A DNA stretch of 5,702 nt from Bacteroidota bacterium (lineage in GTDB: Bacteria; Bacteroidota; Rhodothermia; Rhodothermales; UBA10348): assembly GCA_024640835.1 (NCBI GenBank), contig JAHEEH010000151.1, positions 1-5,702 on the forward strand, given 5' to 3'. Below, in pieces: positions 1 to 5,234 of the stretch (the first letter of the stretch is position 1; every line of letters begins with the position of its first letter). The position numbers and the translations under genes were made by a program. The notes beneath the pieces were generated by a model. That model had not been told where the DNA came from and did no database searches. It saw only the letters and a list, made by a program, of their open reading frames with translations.

Positions 1-281
1 CGACCTCCGTACCGGATCTCGGGCGGACGGACGGGCGTGGGGGTGAGATGGAGGGCCGACGCCACCGACCGCTCGTCCACGTACTCGTCGAATTCCAGCC
101 GGACGTGGTCGCCCGCGAATCGCACGGATCCGGACGCGGGCTCGCTGGCGACGAGCTGCGGGGGGGTCGTGTCGGCAGGTCCGCCCGTCGGGGGCACGGG
201 CACGGCGCAGGCCGCCGCTCCCAGGAGGAGGCCGAGCACCCCGCCCGCGAATCGGCATGTCGCGCCGTTATCCCCCATCAT
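1..281 (-). CDS. Ig-like-domain lipoprotein, N-terminal part only (runs off left edge)
   Basis: This minus-strand frame starts at ATG 281 (a second ATG follows at 278) and stays open for 93 codons to the window edge. Residues 1-24 form a lipoprotein signal: Arg10, a hydrophobic stretch (VLGLLLGAAA), then Cys25 as the likely lipidated residue. The position -3 residue is Ala rather than the usual Leu, so the lipobox is recognisable but not classical. After Cys25 comes a Pro-rich linker with PTGGPADTTPPQL, then the start of a beta-rich domain ending in LEFDEYVDE (residues 62-70). This pattern is characteristic of the SbsA/Big_5-type Ig-like lipoproteins common in Bacteroidota and relatives, thought to be anchored in the outer membrane or periplasm. 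The start overlaps the upstream gene's end by 14 nt, which suggests translational coupling. No Shine-Dalgarno is visible. The exact function of the family is unknown to me, and most of the protein lies outside the window. Confidence 0.8.
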   Translation of the reverse strand, partial: MMGDNGATCRFAGGVLGLLLGAAACAVPVPPTGGPADTTPPQLVASEPASGSVRFAGDHVRLEFDEYVDERSVASALHLTPTPVRPPEIRYGG

Positions 282-849
282 TGGCCCGACGACTTCGAAG
301 CGAGAAGAACAGGAAGACGCCTGCGGCCGTCGCCGCCGTGATGACGACCGGCTGCAGGATACGCCGAAGGAAGCCACGGGGCGGCGCCTCGGCCATGGTC
401 TCCGGCCAGGTCGGGTTCTCGAGGGACTCGAGGGCGTCGCGTTCCACGAGATCCGACTCCGAACGGGAGCAGGTCTCGTCGACCAGGACGAGACCGTCCG
501 CCGCCGCGATCCGAACCAGGAGCTCCAGCCGGACGGTCCGCTCGATCAGGCCCTGGTCCGCCCTGGCATAGCGTACGCCGGCGTCCAGCACCTCGAGTCG
601 AACGGCGTGGCCCGGGCCGTCGGCATCGTACACCGTCACGCCGGATGCCTGCCAGGCCGCGACGATCGCGGATCGGACGAACGGGAGCCGTTCGGGCCCC
701 GAAACGGACACGGTGTCCGCCCCCGCGGTCGGCCCGACCACGCACGCGACCGCCAGCGCACCCAATCGCTCCGCATGGGTCGCCTGGGCCTGCGCATCCC
801 ATGGCAGGACGGCGGCGACGAGGACGATCACGGTCAGCGGGCGGATCAC
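268..849 (-). CDS. Hypothetical exported protein with C-terminal membrane anchor
   Basis: I do not recognise this 193-residue protein. I chose GTG 849 because it directly precedes a clean signal peptide (IRPLTVIVLVAAVLPW, residues 2-17, with probable cleavage after AQA at 21-23). The frame is open further upstream, but that part would lie antiparallel inside no real gene signal and would run into the glutamate dehydrogenase sequence. The mature part (24-160) looks like a small mixed alpha/beta domain with a lone Cys127. It ends in a Pro-rich hinge followed by a hydrophobic segment at about 165-183 and a basic tail (RSRR), the topology of a tail-anchored envelope protein. It sits 64 nt after glutamate dehydrogenase and overlaps the next lipoprotein gene by 14 nt, so it probably works with that lipoprotein at the cell envelope. 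No catalytic motif is visible and no function is proposed. Confidence 0.72.
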   Translation of the reverse strand: MIRPLTVIVLVAAVLPWDAQAQATHAERLGALAVACVVGPTAGADTVSVSGPERLPFVRSAIVAAWQASGVTVYDADGPGHAVRLEVLDAGVRYARADQGLIERTVRLELLVRIAAADGLVLVDETCSRSESDLVERDALESLENPTWPETMAEAPPRGFLRRILQPVVITAATAAGVFLFFSLRSRRANDGG

Positions 850-885
850 GAAGCGGCGGTCGGGCTGGTGGAAGCGACGGCCGGA

Positions 886-913
886 CGTCCCGAAGTTCGG
901 GACGGGGCCCGTC
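886..913 (-). repeat. Two overlapping inverted repeats just after the gdhA stop
   Basis: The 64-nt spacer between gdhA and the next minus-strand gene contains CGTCCCGAAGTTCGGGACG at 886-904, a perfect inverted repeat with 9-bp arms around G895. As RNA it would form a 7-bp stem (886-892 with 898-904) and a 5-nt loop. A second perfect inverted repeat, GACGGG-G-CCCGTC at 901-913, abuts the stop codon and shares bases 901-904 with the first, so the two cannot form fully together. No T-run follows on the minus strand, so this is not a canonical intrinsic terminator. A 3'-end stabilising hairpin, a processing site or weak attenuation are possible readings. Confidence 0.5.
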
Positions 914-2224
914 TCATGCGTAGATGCCCCGCAGGCGAAGGGCGCCGGCCACCTTCTCGATGGCATAGACGTAGGCGCCGATGCGCAGGGACACGTCATG
1001 GCGCGAGGCGACGTCGAACACGGAGTCGAAGGCGGTCCGCATCATCCGGTCGAGTCGCCGGTTCACGCGGTCGGTGGTCCAGAAGTACCCCTGGCGGTCC
1101 TGGACCCACTCGAAGTAGGATACGGTCACGCCGCCGGCGTTGGCGAGGATGTCGGGAATGACCAGCACCCCCCGCTCGTTCAGGATGTCGTCCGCGCGCG
1201 GAGTGGTCGGACCGTTTGCGCCCTCGGCGATGATCTTCGCCTTGATGTCGGGCGCGTTGTGGCGCGTGATCTGGTCTTCCTTGGCGGCGGGGACCAGGAC
1301 GTCGACGTCGGCCGTGATCAGCTCCTCGTTGGTGATGGGCTCGGCGCCCGGGAAGCCCTCGAGCGAGTTGCCGTGGGCCGCCGAGTATTCCACGGCCGCG
1401 CCGACGTCGATACCCTCGGCGTTGAAGTAGCCGCTCGACACATCGCTGATGGCGACGATCCTGCACCCCTGTTCCTCGAGCAGCTGCGCGGCGATCGAGC
1501 CGACGTTTCCGAATCCCTGGATGGCCACCGTGCACTGGGAGGGCCTCATGCCCAACCGCTCCATGGCGGCCAGCGTGACCGTCATCACGCCGCGTCCGGT
1601 GGCCTCGCGACGGCCCCGCGATCCGCCGAGCAGAATCGGCTTTCCGGTGACGACAGCGGTCTCGGTGCGCTTCGCATGCATGGAATACGTGTCCAGTATC
1701 CACGCCATGATCTGCTCGTTGGTGTTCATGTCGGGGGCGGGGATGTCCTTCTCCGGTCCGAACACGTCGATCAGGTTGGCCGTGTAGCGCCTGGTGAGCC
1801 GCTCGAGCTCACCCGGGCTCATTTCGCGCGGATTGCAGACCACGCCCCCCTTCGCGCCTCCGAACGGAACGTTCACGACGGCGCATTTCCACGTCATCCA
1901 GGCGGCGAGCGCCTTGACCTCCTCCAGGTTCACGTCCTCGGCGTACCGGATGCCGCCCTTCGAGGGGCCCAGGATCTCGTTGTGGATCACACGGAATCCC
2001 TGGAAGACGCGCATCTGCCCGCTGTCCATCATGACCGGAATGGCCGTGATATGGATGCGGGAGGGCGTTACGAGGTACTCGTAGAAGCCGGAATCGAGCT
2101 GGAGAATCTTGGCGGCCACGTCGAACCGCTCCACCATCGCCTCGAACGGATTCTCCGAGTCGCGGATGGGGCCGGGTTCCTTGTAGATCGACCGCTCGTA
2201 TACGCTGCGCTTGAACTGGGACAT
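914..2224 (-). CDS. gdhA: Glutamate dehydrogenase (Glu/Leu/Phe/Val dehydrogenase family)
   Basis: This cytoplasmic enzyme interconverts L-glutamate with 2-oxoglutarate and ammonium using NAD(P). The 436-residue protein has the usual length of the hexameric bacterial enzyme. The substrate domain carries GPSKGGIR (Lys89), TWK (Lys113), PFGGAKGG (Lys125) and APDMNT (Asp165). These match the numbering I recall for Clostridium symbiosum enzyme residues Lys89, Lys113, Lys125 and Asp165. Lys89 argues for glutamate over leucine or phenylalanine, because those dehydrogenases have a hydrophobic residue there. The dinucleotide domain shows [10 protein letters not shown] (204-213), GFGNVGS (237-243) and an acidic Asp261 after the second strand, which hints at NAD(H), though this is not decisive. 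The core ends with [12 protein letters not shown] (362-373). ATG 2224 is chosen because the family homology starts there; the frame stays open 200 codons upstream only as a shadow of the divergent methyltransferase gene. The Shine-Dalgarno is weak. Confidence 0.95.
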   Translation of the reverse strand: MSQFKRSVYERSIYKEPGPIRDSENPFEAMVERFDVAAKILQLDSGFYEYLVTPSRIHITAIPVMMDSGQMRVFQGFRVIHNEILGPSKGGIRYAEDVNLEEVKALAAWMTWKCAVVNVPFGGAKGGVVCNPREMSPGELERLTRRYTANLIDVFGPEKDIPAPDMNTNEQIMAWILDTYSMHAKRTETAVVTGKPILLGGSRGRREATGRGVMTVTLAAMERLGMRPSQCTVAIQGFGNVGSIAAQLLEEQGCRIVAISDVSSGYFNAEGIDVGAAVEYSAAHGNSLEGFPGAEPITNEELITADVDVLVPAAKEDQITRHNAPDIKAKIIAEGANGPTTPRADDILNERGVLVIPDILANAGGVTVSYFEWVQDRQGYFWTTDRVNRRLDRMMRTAFDSVFDVASRHDVSLRIGAYVYAIEKVAGALRLRGIYA

Positions 2225-2380
2225 TGCTCTGGGATGCAGTTGGGAGACACGCCTGGAGCTGTCTCGGACGTCGGGGGTTGAGCCGTGCAGGACGCGTATC
2301 TTGCGCGGAATGGCCAAAGTACCGCGCTCTGGCCTTCTTCGCGACACAGGGATGGACGAATCTTGGGTGGCTCCGTGGAC
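2225..2380. promoter_or_regulatory. Divergent intergenic region between gdhA and the methyltransferase gene
   Basis: This 156-bp gap separates two divergent starts and must hold promoters for both directions, but neither is clear. On the plus strand a CGTATCTT at 2295-2302 resembles the CGTATATT ahead of ald and could be a -10 element. The nearest TTGAGC (2278-2283) lies only 13 bp upstream, too close for a standard -35. Just downstream, GCGCGG (2303-2308) and CCGCGC (2322-2327) form an inverted repeat with a 13-nt spacer, a possible operator or leader hairpin. A second pair, GGCCA (2312-2316) and TGGCC (2330-2334), interleaves with it. For gdhA, TACTTT on the minus strand (2322-2317) is a weak -10 candidate. 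Confidence 0.35.
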
Positions 2381-3154
2381 ATGACCCCGCTCACCGAGCG
2401 CCGCCGCAAGGAGATCGCGACGCTTTCGCGGCGCAAAGGACGTGACCTGCTGGGCCAGTTTCTCATCGAGGGACTGCGGTCGGTCTCGTCGGCCGTCCAG
2501 GCGCGTGCCCCGCTGGTGGACGTGGTCGTTTCCGAGTCGGTGAAGGACGACCCGCAGGTCGGCGGCCTTCTGGCCCGACTGCAGTGTCCGGCGTTCCGCG
2601 CGCCCGACCGCACGGTCGAGCGCCTCGGTGACGTGCAGGCGAGCCAGGGGATCCTGGCCGTGGCGTCCCTTCCCGGGTCCGCCGACATCGATCCCGGAGC
2701 GGTCCGCCGCCTGCTGCTCCTGGACGGCGTGCAGGATCCGGGCAACGTGGGCACCCTGCTCCGGTCGGCCGCATGGTTCGGCGTGGAGCACGTGGTGGCC
2801 GGGCCGGGAACTGCCGACTTTCACGGTACGAAAGTGGTCCGGGCGAGCATGGGGGCGATCTGGGATCTCACGCTGTCCGAATCGGAGGACCTGGCGGCCC
2901 TGGCCGTTCGCCTTCGCGGCGCCGGCTTCGAGGTCCGGGCGGCCGACATGCGCGGCGTTCCCCTGGCCGAGTGGACTCCGGCCGATCGCGTCGCGCTGGT
3001 CCTCGGAGCGGAGGCCGCGGGGCTCTCGCCGGCCGTGCGGGCGGCGTGCTCGGGTTTCGTCACCATACCGGCTTCCGGGTCGCTGGCGGCCACCGAGTCG
3101 TTGAACGTCGCGGCCGCCGCCGCCGTGCTCCTGGCCCGCATGGCGGCATCGTAA
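2381..3154 (+). CDS. TrmH/SpoU-family RNA 2'-O-ribose methyltransferase
   Basis: This SAM-dependent enzyme of the knotted SPOUT superfamily should methylate a ribose 2'-OH in rRNA or tRNA; the target cannot be told from sequence. The 257-residue protein has an N-terminal substrate-binding domain (about 8-95, including [15 protein letters not shown] at 17-31, typical of the RlmB/TsnR type). A catalytic SpoU domain (about 109-254) follows. Motif 1 is [11 protein letters not shown] with Asn122 and catalytic Arg128. Motif 2 is [10 protein letters not shown] (207-216, Glu211). Motif 3 is TIPASG...[10 protein letters not shown] with Ser240 and Asn242. Motif 3 has about three extra residues between Gly233 and SLN compared with the usual IPMxGxxxSLN. 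ATG 2381 is preferred because homology begins soon after it and GGGTGG lies about 10 nt upstream. GTG 2375 is an in-frame alternative. It leads the rightward gene set, 57 nt before ald. Confidence 0.92.
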   Translation: MTPLTERRRKEIATLSRRKGRDLLGQFLIEGLRSVSSAVQARAPLVDVVVSESVKDDPQVGGLLARLQCPAFRAPDRTVERLGDVQASQGILAVASLPGSADIDPGAVRRLLLLDGVQDPGNVGTLLRSAAWFGVEHVVAGPGTADFHGTKVVRASMGAIWDLTLSESEDLAALAVRLRGAGFEVRAADMRGVPLAEWTPADRVALVLGAEAAGLSPAVRAACSGFVTIPASGSLAATESLNVAAAAAVLLARMAAS

Positions 3155-3177
3155 CGGGGATTCCGGCCGAAGCCTCG

Positions 3178-3183
3178 TATATT
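3178..3183 (+). promoter_or_regulatory. Candidate -10 element for ald (TATATT)
   Basis: TATATT stands out as an A/T-rich hexamer in the otherwise G+C-rich 57-nt gap between the methyltransferase stop and ald. A start of transcription near 3190 would give a leader of about 20 nt that contains the GGAGG ribosome site. No convincing -35 is visible 16-18 bp upstream (CGGGGA at 3155-3160), so this is a half-promoter call based on composition and position. Confidence 0.4.
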
Positions 3184-3199
3184 TTCCGAATCACTCGTC

Positions 3200-3204
3200 G
3201 GAGG
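3200..3204 (+). promoter_or_regulatory. Ribosome binding site of ald (GGAGG)
   Basis: GGAGG lies 7 nt before ATG 3212 and is the only strong Shine-Dalgarno in the window. It decides the start of alanine dehydrogenase in favour of 3212 over the internal ATG at 3263, which has no comparable site. The ATG at 3205 touches the GGAGG and opens a different frame, so it is not the start. Confidence 0.75.
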
Positions 3205-3211
3205 ATGCGGC

Positions 3212-4432
3212 ATGGAAGTGCCAGCCCTGCAGGGACTCGGCCTCGAGCGGGGGCTGCTCACCATGGAGAAGCGCTCGCCGATCGGCGAGCAGCAGCGCTC
3301 GTTCCGGATCGGCGTCCCGCGCGAAGTCTCCAACGAGGAGCGCCGCGTGTCCCTGTCGCCGGCCGGCGTGCAGACGCTCGTGGCGAACGGGCACCAGGTC
3401 TACGTGGAGCAGAAGGCCGGCGGGCAGGCCAACTTTCCCGACCAGGAGTACTCGGAGCTCGGGGCGGAGGTGGTGCAGAATGCCGCCGACCTCTACGCCC
3501 AGTGCGAACTGGTCGTCAAGGTCGGGCCGCCCAACGACCAGGAGACCCGCCTGCTGCGCGAGAAGCAGACCCTGATTTCGGCGCTCCACCTCGGAGGAAC
3601 GACGCCGGACTTTCTCAAGCGACTGATGGAGCTCGGTGTCACGGGCATCGGGTTCGAGTTCATCCGGGACTCCGACGGCACCCTCCCCATCGTGCGCATG
3701 ATGCACGAGATCATGGGATCGATGTCGGTTCAGATCGCCGCGCGATACCTGGAAAGCGGAGCAGGCGGAAAAGGGGTGATGCTGGGCGGCATCTCGGGCG
3801 TGCCGCCGTCGACGGTGGTCATCCTGGGCGCGGGCGTGGTCGGTGAATGGGCGGCCCGCACGGCGCTCGGCTTCGGAGCGCACGTCATCGTCCTGGACAA
3901 CGACCTGGGCGCTCTACGCGTGATGGAGCACTACCTGGATCGCCGGATCACCACCGCCATGGCCACCGAGCAGTACATCCGCCAGGCCGTGGCCCGGGCC
4001 GACGTGGTGATCGGCGCCATGATGACGGCCGGGCAGCGCGCCCCGATGCTCGTGAGCGAGGACATGGTGGCCGCCATGCGTCCCGGCTCGGTGATCGTGG
4101 ACGCCGTGATCGACCAGGGCGGGTGCGTGGAGACGAGCCGCCCGACGACGCACTCCGAACCCAGCTTCGTCCGCCACGGCGTGATCCACTACTGCATTCC
4201 GAACATGCCGTCGAACGCGGCGCGCACGGCGACTTTCGCCCTGACGAACGTGCTGGTGCCCTACCTGCTCAAGATCGGCCACGCGGGATCCATCAACGAA
4301 GCCCTGTGGCGGGACGTGGGTCTGCGCAACGGCACGTACGTGTATCGCCGCCACCTGACCAAGAAGAGCCTTGCGGCCATGTTCGGCATGCCGCACCGCG
4401 ACATCGAGCTGCTCATAGCCTCCGGCATCTGA
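3212..4432 (+). CDS. ald: Alanine dehydrogenase, long N-terminal-extension type
   Basis: This cytoplasmic enzyme should interconvert L-alanine with pyruvate and ammonium using NAD(H). The protein has 406 residues, against about 371 for the Mycobacterium or Bacillus type; the excess is mostly a 30-residue N-terminal extension before FRIGVPRE (31-38), like the Bacteroidota form. Against M. tuberculosis Ald, Arg15 corresponds to Arg45 (ERRVSLSP), His96 to His126 (SALHLGG) and Asp270 to Asp301 (IDQGGCVETS). Lys75 of KVKEP falls on Gly105 in KVGPP, so one pyruvate-binding residue is missing. The Rossmann domain shows ILGAGVVGEWAART (204-217) and Asp229 at the end of the second strand, consistent with NAD(H). 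HYCIPNMPS (326-334) is a family signature. The start rests on GGAGG 7 nt upstream. pepE follows after 58 nt, consistent with joint amino-acid catabolism. A transhydrogenase-alpha-like paralogue of other function is the main alternative. Confidence 0.9.
   Translation: MEVPALQGLGLERGLLTMEKRSPIGEQQRSFRIGVPREVSNEERRVSLSPAGVQTLVANGHQVYVEQKAGGQANFPDQEYSELGAEVVQNAADLYAQCELVVKVGPPNDQETRLLREKQTLISALHLGGTTPDFLKRLMELGVTGIGFEFIRDSDGTLPIVRMMHEIMGSMSVQIAARYLESGAGGKGVMLGGISGVPPSTVVILGAGVVGEWAARTALGFGAHVIVLDNDLGALRVMEHYLDRRITTAMATEQYIRQAVARADVVIGAMMTAGQRAPMLVSEDMVAAMRPGSVIVDAVIDQGGCVETSRPTTHSEPSFVRHGVIHYCIPNMPSNAARTATFALTNVLVPYLLKIGHAGSINEALWRDVGLRNGTYVYRRHLTKKSLAAMFGMPHRDIELLIASGI
3273..3290. repeat. 18-bp perfect palindrome inside the 5' coding end of ald
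   Basis: GCTCGCCGATCGGCGAGC is identical to its reverse complement. It lies 61 nt after the ald start, within the variable N-terminal extension (codons 21-27), and 10 nt after the internal ATG 3263. As RNA it gives a 7-bp G+C-rich stem with a GATC loop. As DNA it could be a dimeric-regulator site. Chance is not excluded. Confidence 0.55.
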
Positions 4433-4483
4433 CCGGGGTCTCCGCTTCGGCCGGCCGATCCGTGAACGGGCTCCCGACCCCGG
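4433..4483 (+). repeat. Long-loop inverted repeat filling the ald-pepE gap
   Basis: CCGGGGTC (4433-4440) starts at the base after the ald stop, and its exact complement GACCCCGG (4476-4483) ends 7 nt before the pepE ATG. The 35-nt loop contains the palindrome CGGCCGGCCG (4448-4457), which could form its own structure. No T-run follows, so this is not a terminator. Because the 3' arm sits where a ribosome site for pepE would be, folding could affect pepE translation. Confidence 0.45.
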
Positions 4484-4490
4484 ACTCGCC

Positions 4491-5195
4491 ATGCGACTTC
4501 TCCTGCTCAGCAATTCGATGAACGCCGGCTCCGGCTACCTGGAGCACGCGATCGGCTGGCTCATGGACCATTTCGCGGGGGTCCGGACCATCGCGTTCGT
4601 GCCCTACGCCGCCGTGCGGTTCGGATACGACGAATACGAGGAGCGCGTGGCGGCGGCACTCGCCCCCACGGGTGCCACGGTCCGGAGCGTGCACCGGTCG
4701 GATGATCCCGTGTCGATCGTGGAATCGAGCGACGCGGTGGCCGTGGGAGGCGGCAACACGTTCCACCTGGTCCACGAGATGCAGCGGCTGGGCCTCGTCG
4801 AGGCGATCCGGTCAAAGGCCGCCGGAGGGGCGCCGTACGCGGGATGGAGTGCCGGCTCGAACGTGGCCTGCCCGACGCTCCGCACGACGAACGACATGCC
4901 CATCATCGAGCCCCGGTCCTTTGCCGCGCTCGGCCTGGTGGCCTTCCAGATCAACCCGCATTATCTCGACGCCCACCCCGACGGGCACATGGGCGAGACG
5001 CGCGAGGATCGGCTGCTCGAATTCGTGCGGGTGAATCCCGACGTGCCGGTGGTCGGATTGCGGGAGGGATCGGCCATCCAGGTTCGCGACGGATCGGCGA
5101 GCCTGGTGGGCCCGCGACGAGCCCGTATCTTTCACGGAGAGGCGACGCCGTACGAAGTGGAGCCGGACTCCAGCCTGGATTTCCTGGTTCGCTGA
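4491..5195 (+). CDS. pepE: Dipeptidase E, alpha-aspartyl dipeptidase (peptidase family S51)
   Basis: PepE is a cytoplasmic serine peptidase that hydrolyses dipeptides with N-terminal aspartate (Asp-X), releasing aspartate and the second amino acid. The 234-residue protein is close to the E. coli length of about 229 and aligns from the first residue (MRLLLLSNS), which fixes the start at ATG 4491 even though no Shine-Dalgarno is visible. The conserved GGGNTFHLV lies at 86-94. The nucleophile is Ser120 in GWSAGSN, Asp135 lies in RTTNDMP, and His157 in INPHY. These are the same residue numbers as the known Ser120/Asp135/His157 triad of enteric PepE. GHMGETREDR (165-174) is another family-conserved stretch. 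Cyanophycinase shares this fold, but the size and the RTTNDMP and INPH contexts favour PepE. It follows ald by 58 nt and precedes yceH by 39 nt. All three triad residues are intact. Confidence 0.95.
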   Translation: MRLLLLSNSMNAGSGYLEHAIGWLMDHFAGVRTIAFVPYAAVRFGYDEYEERVAAALAPTGATVRSVHRSDDPVSIVESSDAVAVGGGNTFHLVHEMQRLGLVEAIRSKAAGGAPYAGWSAGSNVACPTLRTTNDMPIIEPRSFAALGLVAFQINPHYLDAHPDGHMGETREDRLLEFVRVNPDVPVVGLREGSAIQVRDGSASLVGPRRARIFHGEATPYEVEPDSSLDFLVR

Positions 5196-5234
5196 CGCCG
5201 CCGCCTCGCATCACCCGCCGAGTCCCGTCCGACC

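Noticed and set aside
688..707. Imperfect hairpin with TTCGGG-C-CCCGAA core and flanking CCG/CGG
   Set aside because: It lies within the coding part of the exported protein, has a bulged A and modest arms, and short G+C-rich inverted repeats are frequent in this DNA.
850..999. Upstream extension of the 193-residue exported protein to 999
   Set aside because: It would overlap the gdhA coding end in another frame and bury the signal peptide behind a 50-residue leader. GTG 849 gives a normal exported N-terminus.
37..1161. 374-codon plus-strand open frame over the envelope genes and the gdhA end
   Set aside because: It is a low-complexity Arg/Gly/Pro-rich product crossing three minus-strand genes and their spacers. 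The minus strand shows signal peptides, a lipobox and family motifs instead.
713..2281. 522-codon plus-strand open frame lying antisense across the whole of gdhA
   Set aside because: The opposite strand encodes an unmistakable glutamate dehydrogenase with all catalytic residues. The antisense product is His/Arg/Gly/Val-rich with no domain, as expected from G+C-biased codons read in reverse.
2285..2380. Earlier GTG start for the methyltransferase at 2285
   Set aside because: The 32 extra residues resemble no SpoU N-terminus and would occupy the divergent promoter region. ATG 2381 places the substrate-binding domain at the usual distance.
2225..2824. 200-codon upstream extension of the gdhA frame
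   Set aside because: It lies antisense to the methyltransferase gene, has no similarity to glutamate dehydrogenases, and family homology starts near ATG 2224.
5196..5234. Possible terminator between pepE and yceH
   Set aside because: The 39-nt gap has no clear stem-loop and no T-run, so read-through is more likely.
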